Notes: generated by a model from the letters alone, not told the origin. Counted from the first letter of the stretch, positions 8,543 through 18,367 are shown. The stretch: 32,827 nucleotides of DNA from a bacterium (GCA_006515835.1 VFBG01000014.1:1-32827), one strand, 5' to 3'. Made by a program: numbers and translations.

Positions 8543-9961
8543 ATGACCACTCCATCCCCTGCCGCCCTCGCTGCCCTGAAATCCGCCATCGGCGACGGTG
8601 GCTGGACCGACGATCCCGCGGAAATCGCCCCCTGGCTGACCGAGTGGCGCAACCGCTGGCAGGGCCACTCGCCGCTGATGCTGACACCCCGCTCGACCGC
8701 CCAGGTCGCCGCCGCCGTCCGCGTCTGCGCTGAACACCGCATCGCCATCGTGCCGCAGGGCGGAGATACGGGGCTGGTCGGCGGCCAGATTCCCCATGGC
8801 GAGGTCCTGCTTTCGACCCGAAAGCTGCGCGCCGTCCGGGACGTCACGCCCCTGGACGACGCCATGACCGTGGAGGCCGGAGTTACCCTTCTGGAGGCCC
8901 AGCAGGCCGCCGCCGCCGCCGATCGCCTTTTCCCGCTCAGCCTCGCGGCCGAAGGCACGGCCACCATCGGCGGCGTCATCTCGACCAATGCCGGAGGCAC
9001 CGCCGTGCTCCGCTACGGCATGATGCGCGATCTGGTGCTGGGCATTGAGGCGGTGATGCCGGACGGGGAGATTTTCAACGGCCTCAAACGCCTGCGCAAG
9101 GACAACACGGGCTACGACCTGAAACAGCTGCTGATCGGCGCCGAGGGCACGCTCGGCGTGGTCACCGCCGCGACCCTGAAACTGTTCCCCGTCATGCGCA
9201 GCCGCGCTACCGCCATGGTCGGCCTCGACGCGCCCGCTGCCGCCATTGAACTGCTGGCCCGCGCCAAGGCCGAGACCGGCGGCGGGGTCGAGGCTTTCGA
9301 GCTGATGAAGCGGCTCGGCATGGGCTTTGTCCTCGCCAACATTCCCGACACGCGCGAGCCGCTGGACAGCACGCCCCCCTGGTACGTCCTGATCGAACTG
9401 GTCTCCGGCGAGCCCGGCGCCGCCGATGCGGCCATGGAGCGGCTGCTGACCCACGCCTTCGAGACCGGCCTGATCAACGACGCAGCCATCGCCCAGAACG
9501 ATGCCCAGCGCGCCGCCTTCTGGAAGGTGCGCGAGGAACAGTCTGGTGCCCAGAGGCCCGAGGGCGGCGGCTGGAAACACGACGTCTCCGTCCCGCTCTC
9601 CCGCATCGCCGACTTTCTCGATGAGGCGACCACCGCCGTCGAACGCTTTCACCCTGGCGCGCGGGTCAGCGCCTTCGGCCACGTCGGCGACGGCAACCTC
9701 CACTATGATGTCCTGTGCCCCGCCAGGGAAATGGCCTCCGGTGACCTGAAAGCCTTCCTCGCCCGCTGGGAGGAAGGTTCGAAGATCGTCCACGACATCG
9801 TTGCCCGCTACGACGGCTCCATCTCCGCCGAGCACGGCCTCGGCCGGCTGAAGACCGAGGAGGCGCGTCGCTACAAGTCGCCGCTGGAAATCCGCACCAT
9901 GCAGGCCGTCCGCGCCGCCATCGACCCGCACCGGATCATGAACCCGGCGGTGCTGTTCTAG
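8543..9961 (+). CDS. FAD-binding oxidase / GlcD-type D-2-hydroxyacid dehydrogenase
   Basis: VPQGGDTGLVGGQIPHGEVLLSTRKL, FAD-site region TIGGVISTNAGGTAVLRYGMMRDLVLG, C-terminal SAEHGLGRLK. Confidence 0.93.
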   Translation: MTTPSPAALAALKSAIGDGGWTDDPAEIAPWLTEWRNRWQGHSPLMLTPRSTAQVAAAVRVCAEHRIAIVPQGGDTGLVGGQIPHGEVLLSTRKLRAVRDVTPLDDAMTVEAGVTLLEAQQAAAAADRLFPLSLAAEGTATIGGVISTNAGGTAVLRYGMMRDLVLGIEAVMPDGEIFNGLKRLRKDNTGYDLKQLLIGAEGTLGVVTAATLKLFPVMRSRATAMVGLDAPAAAIELLARAKAETGGGVEAFELMKRLGMGFVLANIPDTREPLDSTPPWYVLIELVSGEPGAADAAMERLLTHAFETGLINDAAIAQNDAQRAAFWKVREEQSGAQRPEGGGWKHDVSVPLSRIADFLDEATTAVERFHPGARVSAFGHVGDGNLHYDVLCPAREMASGDLKAFLARWEEGSKIVHDIVARYDGSISAEHGLGRLKTEEARRYKSPLEIRTMQAVRAAIDPHRIMNPAVLF

Positions 9962-10031
9962 GGCCCGGCTTGCCCCCTCCGCCTGATCGTCCTACCCCTC
10001 CGGCTCGATTCAATCCTGCCGGAGACCCGAC

Positions 10032-10979
10032 ATGACCCTCGCCCTGCTGTTCCCCGGACAAGGCAGCCAGTCGGTCGGCATGGGAGCGGCGCTCGCCGAC
10101 GCCTTCGCCTCGGCGCGGGAGGTCTATGCCGAGATCGACGAGGCCCTGGGCCAGAAGCTGTCGGTCCTGATGCGCGAGGGGCCCGAAGACCAACTGACCC
10201 TGACCGAGAACGCCCAGCCGGCCCTCATGGCCGTGTCCTTGGCCGCCGCCCGCGTCCTCAAGGTCGAGTTCGGCGTCGACGTCAGCCGCGCCGGCTTCGT
10301 CGCCGGCCATTCGCTCGGCGAATATTCCGCCCTGTGCGCCGCCGGTTCGATCACGTTGGCCGACACCGCCCGGCTGTTGAAACTGCGCGGTCAGGCCATG
10401 CAGCGCGCCGTGCCGGTGGGCAAAGGTGCCATGGCCTCGCTGATCGGGCCGAAGACCGACCTGGCACTCGCAGAGGCCGCCGCCGCCGCGGGCTCAGAGG
10501 TCGGCGTCTGCGTCGTCGCCAACGACAACAACGCCGGCAACATCGTCATTTCAGGCGACAAGGCCGCCGTTGATCGGGCCATCGAAAAGGCCAAGGAACT
10601 GGGTGCCCGCGCCATTCCACTGAACGTCTCGGCGCCCTTCCACTGCCCGCTGATGCAGCCCGCCGCCGAAGAGATGGCCACGGCCCTTGCCGGCGCGAAC
10701 ATCGTCGCCCCCTCGGTCGCGGTCGTCGCCAATGTCACCGCCCGCCCGGAGCACGACCCCGAAGTCCTGCGCCGCCTGCTGGTCGAACAGGTCACCGGCC
10801 GCGTCCGCTGGCGCGAGAGCATGGAATGGATGGCAGGAGAGGGTGGCGTCACCCGTTTCGTCGAGATCGGCTCGGGCAAGGTGCTGGCCGGCATGGCCAA
10901 ACGGATTGCGCCCGAAGCCGAGAGCCTGTCGTTGAACACGCCGGAAGACCTGGAAGCGTTCGCGAAGTCGTTCGGTTAG
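10032..10979 (+). CDS. fabD: Malonyl-CoA:ACP transacylase
   Basis: LLFPGQGSQSVGMG, GHSLGEYSALCAAG (nucleophile GHSxG), VSAPFHCPLM. Confidence 0.97.
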   Translation: MTLALLFPGQGSQSVGMGAALADAFASAREVYAEIDEALGQKLSVLMREGPEDQLTLTENAQPALMAVSLAAARVLKVEFGVDVSRAGFVAGHSLGEYSALCAAGSITLADTARLLKLRGQAMQRAVPVGKGAMASLIGPKTDLALAEAAAAAGSEVGVCVVANDNNAGNIVISGDKAAVDRAIEKAKELGARAIPLNVSAPFHCPLMQPAAEEMATALAGANIVAPSVAVVANVTARPEHDPEVLRRLLVEQVTGRVRWRESMEWMAGEGGVTRFVEIGSGKVLAGMAKRIAPEAESLSLNTPEDLEAFAKSFG

Positions 10980-10983
10980 GCCC

Positions 10984-11325
10984 GTGCGCTGGCCGAGCGT
11001 CTACTGCTGGGGCTGGTTCATGGGCATCCCCGGCCTGCTGCTTTGCTTCGTGGGATCTCTTGCGGTGGCCGCAGGCGAGTTGACCCTGGTCGCGCGCCTG
11101 ACCGGTTCGACGGCCATCCCCTTCGGCGTGTATTTTGGGGTAACTTTCATCGTCCTGGGGCTCGCAGCCTACAAGCTCGTCGATTGCCCGCGTTGTGGCG
11201 TAAGCGCCTACTGGCACTCAGGGAAACGCTGGAGCAATGCGTGGCCTGAAAAGCAATGCTCGAAGTGTGACCTCGATCTTCGTAAGTATCACCCCTTCGA
11301 TTCCCGAGCCAAGCGAGGCACATGA
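10984..11325 (+). CDS. Small two-TM protein with zinc-ribbon-like CxxC pairs
   Basis: Two hydrophobic segments then CPRC...CSKC; stop overlaps the fabG start. Confidence 0.6.
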   Translation: MRWPSVYCWGWFMGIPGLLLCFVGSLAVAAGELTLVARLTGSTAIPFGVYFGVTFIVLGLAAYKLVDCPRCGVSAYWHSGKRWSNAWPEKQCSKCDLDLRKYHPFDSRAKRGT

Positions 11326-12065
11326 TGTTCAATCTCACCGGCAAGACCGCCCTCGTTACCGGCGCGACCGGCGGCATCGGCGGGGCTATCGCCCGGGCCT
11401 TGCACGCCCAGGGCGCGACCGTCGTCCTGTCCGGCACCCGCGAGGCAGTGTTGCAGGATCTGGCCGGAGAGCTGGGCGAGCGCGCCTTCGCCGCCGCGGC
11501 CAATCTGTCGGACGCTGAATCGGTCGACGGCCTGCTGGCCCGGGCCGAGGAAGCCGCGGGAAATCCGCTCGATATCCTCGTCGCCAACGCCGGCATCACC
11601 AAGGACGGCCTGCTGATGCGGATGAAGGACGAGGATTTCCAGGACGTCATTCGGGTCAATCTCGAGAGCTATTTCCGCCTGTCGCGCGCGGCGATGAAGG
11701 GGATGATGAAGCGCCGTTCGGGCCGGATCATCGGCATTACCTCGGTCGTCGGCGTCACCGGCAACCCCGGCCAGACCAACTATGCCGCCTCCAAGGCCGG
11801 CATGATCGGCTTCTCCAAATCGCTGGCCCAGGAAGTCGGCTCGCGCGGCATCACGGTAAACTGCATCGCCCCGGGCTTCATCGCCTCGCCCATGACGGAT
11901 GTCCTGAACGACACCCAGCGCGAGACCATCCTCAAGAACATTCCCGCCGGCCGCCTCGGCACGGGCGACGAGATCGCCGCCGCCGCCGTCTATCTGTCCT
12001 CGGACGAAGCCGCCTACGTCACGGGGCAGACCCTGCATGTGAACGGCGGCATGGCGATGATCTGA
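11322..12065 (+). CDS. fabG: 3-oxoacyl-ACP reductase
   Basis: SDR motifs TGATGGIG, NAGITKD, YAASKAGMIGFSKSLAQEV, C-terminal GQTLHVNGGMAMI. Confidence 0.96.
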   Translation: MMFNLTGKTALVTGATGGIGGAIARALHAQGATVVLSGTREAVLQDLAGELGERAFAAAANLSDAESVDGLLARAEEAAGNPLDILVANAGITKDGLLMRMKDEDFQDVIRVNLESYFRLSRAAMKGMMKRRSGRIIGITSVVGVTGNPGQTNYAASKAGMIGFSKSLAQEVGSRGITVNCIAPGFIASPMTDVLNDTQRETILKNIPAGRLGTGDEIAAAAVYLSSDEAAYVTGQTLHVNGGMAMI

Positions 12066-12070
12066 TCTCG

Positions 12071-12272
12071 TTCGTCATCCTCCGGCAAGGCGCGCAGCGC
12101 CGCAGACCGGGGGACCCAGCGGCGCGCGGGAGCGCGAAGCTGTCGCGGACCGGAACGTCAGACGTTGTGCGTGAACAGATTGCCTTCGGCGCCGCTGGGT
12201 CCCCCGGTCTCGCGGAGCCTGTCCTTGGGCCGGGCAAAGCTCGGACGAGAGGGCTCGCCGGCGGATGACGAA
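12071..12272. repeat. Imperfect inverted repeat element between fabG and the next ORF
   Basis: Outer ends 12071-12086 TTCGTCATCCTCCGGC vs reverse complement of 12257-12272 (1 mismatch in 16). Inner block 12104-12125 AGACCGGGGGACCCAGCGGCGC is the exact reverse complement of 12189-12210. Confidence 0.88.
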
Positions 12273-12285
12273 AGGACCAGAACCC

Positions 12286-12486
12286 ATGAAACTTCTCCGC
12301 ATACTCGCCACCATCCTCAGCGGCCCCATGCTGCTGATCGGGATCATCTGGGTGCTGCAGGGGCTGAACATCCTGCCGGGCAGCTTCATGACCGGCCAGA
12401 TCATCTGGGCGATCTACGGCGCGCCCCTGGCCCTGGCAGGCGGCGGGCTGGTCTGGTGGGTGAACCGGGGCGTTCAATCCCGGTAA
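12286..12486 (+). CDS. Small membrane protein (two predicted TM segments)
   Basis: MKLLRILATILSGPMLLIGIIWVLQGLNILPGSFMTGQIIWAIYGAPLALAGGGLVWW with upstream AAAGGACC; the earlier ATG at 12265 lies inside the repeat arm. Confidence 0.6.
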   Translation: MKLLRILATILSGPMLLIGIIWVLQGLNILPGSFMTGQIIWAIYGAPLALAGGGLVWWVNRGVQSR

Positions 12487-12635
12487 CGGGCTATTTCCCG
12501 CCCGCGCCGCCGTGCTAAAGCGTCCGCATCCGGTTTGCGTGAGTCTGCGTTCAAGGCTTGCGTCGCCGTCGCCGTCGTCATACGGCAGGATTTGAGACAA
12601 CAGCCGCTGCGGCGGCCCTGAAAGCAGAGACACCC

Positions 12636-12875
12636 ATGTCCGACACCCTGGAACGCGTCCGCAAGATCGTCATCGACCACCTGGACGCCGATCCGGAAAA
12701 GGTCGTTGAAAAGGCCAGCTTCATCGACGACCTGGGCGCTGACTCGCTCGACAACGTCGAACTGGTCATGGCCTTCGAGGAAGAATTCGACATCGAGATC
12801 CCGGACGATGCCGCCGAACACATCCAGACGGTCGGCGACGCCGTGAAGTTCATCGACGAGAAGCTGGCCGGCTGA
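12636..12875 (+). CDS. acpP: Acyl carrier protein
   Basis: [16 protein letters not shown]...[21 protein letters not shown] (DSL phosphopantetheine site). Confidence 0.97.
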   Translation: MSDTLERVRKIVIDHLDADPEKVVEKASFIDDLGADSLDNVELVMAFEEEFDIEIPDDAAEHIQTVGDAVKFIDEKLAG

Positions 12876-12982
12876 TCGCCGCCCTTTTCGAACGGCATTG
12901 ATGGCCGCCGAGGCGCGCCCCTAGCGGGGCCGCCCGGCGGCCATTACTGTTTGTGGTCTGGATTCTGTAACGAGGAGCGCTC

Positions 12983-14241
12983 ATGCGCCGCGTCGTCGTC
13001 ACCGGCCTCGGTCTGCTCACCCCGCTCGGCTGGGGCGTGGAGCATAACTGGAAGGGCATCCTCGAGGGTCGCTCGGGCATCGGCCCGATCACCAATTTCG
13101 ACACCGAGGGCTATGGCTGCACCATCGCGGGCGAGATCCCGTCGGTCGACGGCCGCGGCGGCGGCGCGCCCGGCCAGCCGGGCGTGTTCGACCATGAGAA
13201 GGTCATGTCGCCCAAGGACCGCAAGCGGGTCGACGACTTTATCGTCTACGCCATCGCGACGCCGGCTGGAAGCCGGAGACCGAGGAACAGCGGGAACGCA
13301 CCGGCGTCATGGTTGGCTCCGGCATCGGCGGCCTGGGTCCTGTCGCCGACACCGCCATCATCCTGAAGGAACAGGGACCGCGCCGGGTCAGCCCCTTCTT
13401 CATCCCCTCGGCGCTGATCAATCTGGCGTCGGGTCAGATATCGATCCGTCACGGCCTGAAAGGCCCGAACCATTCGGTCGTCACTGCTTGCGCCACCGGA
13501 GCCCACGCCATCGGCGATGCGGCGCGGATGATCGCCTGCGACGACGCCGACGTCATGGTGGCCGGTGGGGCCGAGAGTTCCATCATCCCTTTGGGCATCG
13601 CCGGCTTCCTCGCCTGCAAGGCCCTGTGCACCGCCTATAACGACGCGCCCGAAAAGGCCTCGCGGCCGTGGGACAAGGACCATTCCGGCTTCGTCATGGG
13701 CGAGGGCGCCGGCATTGTGGTGCTGGAAGAGTACGAGCACGCGAAAGCGCGCGGCGCGACCATCCATGCCGAAGTTGTCGGCTACGGCATGAGCGGCGAC
13801 GCCTACCACATCACCGCCCCGGCCGAGGACGGGAATGGGGGATATCGGGCCATGCAGATGGCCATCAAGCGCGCCGGGATCGACGTCTCGGACATCGACT
13901 ACGTCAACGCCCACGGCACCTCGACCATGGCCGACTGGATCGAGGCCGGCGCCATCGAGAAACTGATGGGCGACCATGCCCCCAACGTTGCCCTGTCCTC
14001 GACCAAGTCCATGACTGGCCACCTGCTGGGTGCCGCCGGGGCCATCGAGGCCATCTTCTGCATCCTGGCCATTCGTGACCAGATCGCCCCGCCGACGATC
14101 AATCTCGACAATCCCGAGCGCGAGACGACCCTGAACATGGTGCGCGACAAGGGCCAGCCGATGGAGATCGACGTGGCCATGTCCAACAGCTTCGGCTTCG
14201 GCGGCACCAACGCCTCGGTCATCTTCCGGAAGGTCGGCTGA
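12983..14241 (+). pseudogene. fabF: Beta-ketoacyl-ACP synthase II, reading frame interrupted near 13257 (true lesion or assembly error)
   Basis: MRRVVVTGLGLLTPLGWGVE...KDRKRVDDFIVYAIA, then frame shift; downstream frame continues DAGWKPETEEQRERTGVMVGSGIGGLGP...VTACATGAHAIGDAARMI...VNAHGTSTMADWIE...NSFGFGGTNASVIFR. Confidence 0.92.
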
Positions 14242-15362
14242 TGTCGGTAGAGCCGCGATCGGGCCGGAAGACCGCCTTTCTGGCTGCCACAGCGACGTTC
14301 AGCACCTTCCTGATCATCGCCCTCATCGCCGCCTGGAGCGTCTTCTACGCGCCCGGCCCCGCGGCCCGTGAGGGCGAGTCGACCATCGTAAGTCTGCCCA
14401 GCGGCGCGGGCGTCAGCGCCATCGCCGCGACGCTGAAGTCCGCGGGCGTGATCCGCTCGACCGACATGTTCAAGGCCGCCGCCACCCTGACCGGTGCCGA
14501 CCGCAAGCTGCGCGCCGGCGAATATGAGGTGCCGAGCAAGGCCTCGCTTCGATCGGTCCTCGTCCTGCTGGTTGAGGGCCGGGTGGTCCGCCACTACGTC
14601 ACCCTGCCTGAAGGCTGGTCTTCGGCCCAGGCGGTCGAGATCCTGAACAAGCAGGCCATTCTGACCGGGACGATCGACGCCATTCCTGCAGAAGCCACTC
14701 TCTGGCCTGACACCTATGAGGTCAGCCGCGGCGAGACTCGCGCCTCGGTCATCGCCCGCATGCGCCGCGCTCGTGACGAGAACCTGGCTCGCCTTTGGGC
14801 CGCTCGCAGCCCCGCCACCGTCGCACGCTCGCCGGAGGAAGCCATGATCCTGGCTTCCATCGTCGAGAAGGAGACAGGCGTCGCCGCCGAACGTCCACGC
14901 GTCGCCGCCATCTTCACCAACCGTCTGCGGTCCGGCATGCGGCTGGAAAGCGATCCCACCATTGAATACGGCATCACCAAAGGGGTGCCGCTGCGCCGGG
15001 GCCTCAGGCGGTCCGAGCTCGACCGGCCCAACCCGTGGAACACCTATCAGATCGACGGCCTGCCCCCGACGGCCATCGCCAACCCGGGCCGGGACGCCGT
15101 CGCCGCCGTGCTCAATCCGCCTTCGACGGCCGACCTGTTCTTCGTCGCCGACGGCTCGGGCGGCCACGCCTTCGCCCGGACATATGAGGAGCATCTCGCC
15201 AACGTCGCCCGCTGGCGTGAGGTCGAACGTCGTCGGGCCGGTCTGCCGCCCGCCGCCCCCGAACCGGCTGCTGCCGCTCCTGAATCGGCAGTCCCCCCAG
15301 GCGTCACCGTTCCTCCCGGCGCCCGCGTGATCACCATTCCCGCCCCGACGCCTGCGGGATGA
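14241..15362 (+). CDS. mltG: Endolytic murein transglycosylase MltG (YceG family)
   Basis: VSLPSGAGVSAIAATLKSAGVI, AEATLWPDTYEVSRGE, EEAMILASIVEKETGVAAERPRVAAIFTNRL, GLPPTAIANPGRDAV. Confidence 0.95.
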   Translation: MSVEPRSGRKTAFLAATATFSTFLIIALIAAWSVFYAPGPAAREGESTIVSLPSGAGVSAIAATLKSAGVIRSTDMFKAAATLTGADRKLRAGEYEVPSKASLRSVLVLLVEGRVVRHYVTLPEGWSSAQAVEILNKQAILTGTIDAIPAEATLWPDTYEVSRGETRASVIARMRRARDENLARLWAARSPATVARSPEEAMILASIVEKETGVAAERPRVAAIFTNRLRSGMRLESDPTIEYGITKGVPLRRGLRRSELDRPNPWNTYQIDGLPPTAIANPGRDAVAAVLNPPSTADLFFVADGSGGHAFARTYEEHLANVARWREVERRRAGLPPAAPEPAAAAPESAVPPGVTVPPGARVITIPAPTPAG

Positions 15363-16243
15363 GCGCCATCTCGGGCATGACCGGCTTCGGCCGGGCCGAC
15401 GGTGCGTCAGGCGACTGGACCTGGTCGGTCGAGGCCCGCTCGGTCAACGGCCGCAATCTGGAGGTCCGCTTCCGCGGCCCGCCCGGCTTCGACAGTCTCG
15501 AGCGTCATGCCAAGACGGCTGCCCAAGCCCGGCTGAGTCGCGGTCAGGTCACCCTCGGCATCCAGGCCAAGCGCTCCGACCCCGGCGCTGCGTCCCTGAA
15601 GGTCAATCAGGACATCCTCGCCCGCTACCTGACCCTCGCCAATCAACTGGCGGAGGAAGGGGCCACACCGCCATCGGCCGACGGTCTGCTTTCCCTGCGC
15701 GGCGTTCTCGAAGCCCCTGAGGAGGTCGACGACCCCGAGGCCCGCGCCGCCGTCGAGGCCGCCATGGCCGCCTCGATCGACCAGGCGCTCGACGCCCTGA
15801 ATCTCTCGCGCGACCGCGAGGGCTCGCAGTTGCTGCCGCTTGTCGTTGACTTCATCGACCGCATCGCCGCTCTCGTCTCTCAGGCCGAAGCGGGCGCGAC
15901 GGCCCAGACCGACGCCATCCGCGAGCGTTTCGCCCGGCGAATGACAGAGCTGGCCCCCGACGCGCCGGGCCTGGAGGACCGCATCTTCCTCGAAGCCGCC
16001 TCGCTGGCGACCAAGGCCGACGTCCGTGAGGAACTGGACCGGCTGACCGCCCACGTCGCCTCCGCCCGCACCCTGTTGCAGCAACCCCCCGCCGGCCGGA
16101 AACTCGACTTCCTGATGCAGGAATTCATGAGGGAGGCGAACACCCTCTGTTCGAAATCGGCTACGACCGCGCTCACCGGAATCGGCCTGGAGCTCAAGGC
16201 CGTGATCGAACAGCTGCGTGAACAGGTCCAGAATGTTGAATGA
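15359..16243 (+). CDS. YicC family protein
   Basis: MSAISGMTGFGRADG at the N-terminus; C-terminal GRKLDFLMQEFMREANTLCSKSATTALTGIGLELKAVIEQLREQVQNVE. Confidence 0.95.
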   Translation: MSAISGMTGFGRADGASGDWTWSVEARSVNGRNLEVRFRGPPGFDSLERHAKTAAQARLSRGQVTLGIQAKRSDPGAASLKVNQDILARYLTLANQLAEEGATPPSADGLLSLRGVLEAPEEVDDPEARAAVEAAMAASIDQALDALNLSRDREGSQLLPLVVDFIDRIAALVSQAEAGATAQTDAIRERFARRMTELAPDAPGLEDRIFLEAASLATKADVREELDRLTAHVASARTLLQQPPAGRKLDFLMQEFMREANTLCSKSATTALTGIGLELKAVIEQLREQVQNVE

Positions 16244-16874
16244 ACGCCATCCCCGCCGCGGCGTCCTGCTGATCGTCGCCAGCCCGTCGGGCGCCGGCAA
16301 GACCAGCCTGTGCCGTCGCCTGATGGCCGATCATGGCGGGCTTGAGCTGTCCATCTCCATGACCACCCGCGGCATCCGCCCGGGCGAGGTCGCGGACCGC
16401 GACTATCATTTCGTTGACGACGCCGAGTTCCAGCGCCTGATCGACGCCGACGCCTTCCTCGAATGGGCCGACGTCCACGGTGCCCGTTACGGCAGCCCCC
16501 GCGCCCCGATCGACCGGGCCCTGTCCGAGGGCCGTGACGTCCTATTCGACATCGACTGGCAGGGTGCCCGTGACATCGCCGACAAATGCCCCGAGGACGC
16601 CGTCCGCGTCTTCATCCTGCCACCCAGCCTCGAGGAACTCCGCCGCCGCCTCGTCACCCGTTCCCAAGACGCCGACGATGTCATCGAACGCCGAATCCAG
16701 AACGCCAAGGGCGAGATCGAGCACTGCGGCCAGTTCGACTACGTCTTCGTCAACGACGACTTCGACCGCAGCTACGCCGAACTGGCTCACATCTACCACG
16801 CCGAGCGATCGAAGCGGTTCCGCAACATCTGGATCGAAACCTACAAGGACGCCCTGCTGAACGAGGCGGTCTGA
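16233..16874 (+). CDS. gmk: Guanylate kinase
   Basis: LLIVASPSGAGKTSLCRRL, SISMTTRGIRPGEVADRDYHFV, DVLFDIDWQGA. ORF is open from 16218. Confidence 0.96.
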   Translation: MLNERHPRRGVLLIVASPSGAGKTSLCRRLMADHGGLELSISMTTRGIRPGEVADRDYHFVDDAEFQRLIDADAFLEWADVHGARYGSPRAPIDRALSEGRDVLFDIDWQGARDIADKCPEDAVRVFILPPSLEELRRRLVTRSQDADDVIERRIQNAKGEIEHCGQFDYVFVNDDFDRSYAELAHIYHAERSKRFRNIWIETYKDALLNEAV

Positions 16875-16888
16875 ACCGGCACCATCAA

Positions 16889-16917
16889 AAAGGCCGCTCC
16901 TGTCCGGAGCGGCCTTT
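16889..16917. terminator. Terminator between convergent gmk and host-attachment-like gene
   Basis: Perfect 12-bp stem AAAGGCCGCTCC-TGTCC-GGAGCGGCCTTT, U/A-flanked on both sides so potentially bidirectional. Confidence 0.85.
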
Positions 16918-16940
16918 CTGCTTTGGAGGGTCCGTAGGCG

Positions 16941-17339
16941 TTACGCCTTCCCGATCGCCGCCGCGATCTGATCCGTCGAATGGCCCGTCAGGTCCTTGGC
17001 GATCTCGCCGACAATCCGTGCGGACGTCTCCTTGTGCCAGCCCTTTCGCAGCTGCCCCATGGTCTTGGGCGCCGCGATGACCAGCAGCTGTTCGACCTTG
17101 TGGTCCAACACCATCTTGTTCAGCACCTCGGCCACACCCATCGCGAAACCATCCTCCGCCTGGGTGTCATTGTCGGGATTGGCCTCGCTGGAGATACGAC
17201 CTGCGGCGCCTGAGACGCGCTCGGCGATTTCCGGCGTCGGCTGGGGCGTGAGCTCGACCGACTGATGCCCCGTGTTGTGGAACAACGCCAGTTTCTCGCC
17301 GTCGACCACGGCCACGAGGGTGCCTGCTGCAAGTATCAT
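16941..17339 (-). CDS. Host attachment protein family
   Basis: MILAAGTLVAVVDGEKLALFHNTG...FAMGVAEVLNKMVLDHKVEQLLVIAAPKTMGQLRKGWH. Confidence 0.8.
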   Translation of the reverse strand: MILAAGTLVAVVDGEKLALFHNTGHQSVELTPQPTPEIAERVSGAAGRISSEANPDNDTQAEDGFAMGVAEVLNKMVLDHKVEQLLVIAAPKTMGQLRKGWHKETSARIVGEIAKDLTGHSTDQIAAAIGKA

Positions 17340-17488
17340 CTGGTGGTCTCCGATGTTGTGGGGGCTTGGCTAACGCCTCGCATGCGGCACGGTTGCCAGC
17401 GCTTCTCTGGGCCGCCCAGCCCGCCGGGGCCTTGATTGAGAGCAATGCCGACACATTTAGCCGGGTCAGCGAGCTGACCGGATGAGGC

Positions 17489-18367
17489 TCAGCTCCGCTT
17501 GCGCCGCATCATCGTCGCCCCGCCATCGACCGGTGTGGTCGGTTGGGCCTCACCCGTCACGGCGCGCGCCAGGCGCAGGAAGCCGGCCAGATCAATGACC
17601 TCGGCCCGATCCTCGGGACTCAAGCCCGCAGCCTCGCACAGGTCCGCCCCGCCCAGCGGCTTCAGACTGGATCGCAGCATCTTGCGCCTTTGGCCGAACG
17701 CCGCGGCGGTGACCCGCTCCAGCGCTGCCAGCAAAGCCCGTTCCGGACGTTCGGCGCGAGGGATCAGATGCACGACCGCGCTGGCGACCTTGGGCGGCGG
17801 TGTGAAGGCGGCGGCGGGCAGGTGCATGACCAGTTTCGCCTCGCATACTGCCTGGGCGATCACCGCCAGCCGGCCATAGGCATCGTCTCCGGGGGCGGCC
17901 GTGATCCGCTCGGCGACTTCCTTCTGGAACATCAGCGTCAGGGCGTATGGGGTCCACGGCCCGGTCAGCCATTTGATCAGCAGCGGCGTGCCGACGTTGT
18001 AGGGCAGGTTGGAGACGATGTGCGTCGGCCCCTCGACCAGTTCTGCCTCGTGTACCTTGAGCGCGTCCGCCTCGACCACGACCAGTCGACCAGAGCCGTC
18101 ATCGAGCTCGGCCAGCAGCGGAAGGAAGCGGGGGTCCTTCTCGACCAGCACCACCTTGCCCGCATCGCTCTCCAGCAGGGCGCGGGTCAGGCCGCCGGGG
18201 CCGGGACCGACCTCAATCACGGCCCGCCCGTCGAACGGTCCGGCCAGCCGCACGATCTTGCGGGTCACGTTCAGGTCCAGCAGGAAATGCTGGCCGAAGC
18301 TCTTCTTCGCCAGCAGGCCGTGGGCGTCGAGCGTTTCGCGAAGGGAGGGCAGGTCGGAGGGGGTCAC
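17489..18367 (-). CDS. rsmA: 16S rRNA (adenine1518-N6/1519-N6)-dimethyltransferase
   Basis: KKSFGQHFLLDLNVTRKIV, VIEVGPGPGGLTRALL, VSNLPYNVGTPLL. GTG start (VTPSDLPSL) proposed; ORF is open upstream to 18550. Confidence 0.94.
   Translation of the reverse strand: MTPSDLPSLRETLDAHGLLAKKSFGQHFLLDLNVTRKIVRLAGPFDGRAVIEVGPGPGGLTRALLESDAGKVVLVEKDPRFLPLLAELDDGSGRLVVVEADALKVHEAELVEGPTHIVSNLPYNVGTPLLIKWLTGPWTPYALTLMFQKEVAERITAAPGDDAYGRLAVIAQAVCEAKLVMHLPAAAFTPPPKVASAVVHLIPRAERPERALLAALERVTAAAFGQRRKMLRSSLKPLGGADLCEAAGLSPEDRAEVIDLAGFLRLARAVTGEAQPTTPVDGGATMMRRKRS

Noticed and set aside
8435-9931. Long antisense ORF (498 aa) opposite the FAD oxidase
   Set aside because: Shadow ORF typical of high-GC codon bias; low-complexity composition and the sense strand encodes a clear conserved protein.
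12541-12585. GTCGCCGTCGCCGTCGTC triplet-like run upstream of acpP
   Set aside because: Short GC-rich low-complexity tract, not distinguishable from background in this genome.
12019-12633. Minus-strand ORF across the fabG-acpP intergenic region
   Set aside because: Mostly translated repeat sequence and antisense DNA; no domain signal.
13250-13260. Programmed ribosomal frameshifting as explanation for the fabF, pepA and SPFH breaks
   Set aside because: No slippery heptamer seen at the junctions and conserved residues are missing, which fits deletion rather than frameshifting.
13899-15194. 431-aa antisense ORF across fabF/mltG
   Set aside because: Shadow ORF; sense strand carries conserved FabF and MltG motifs.
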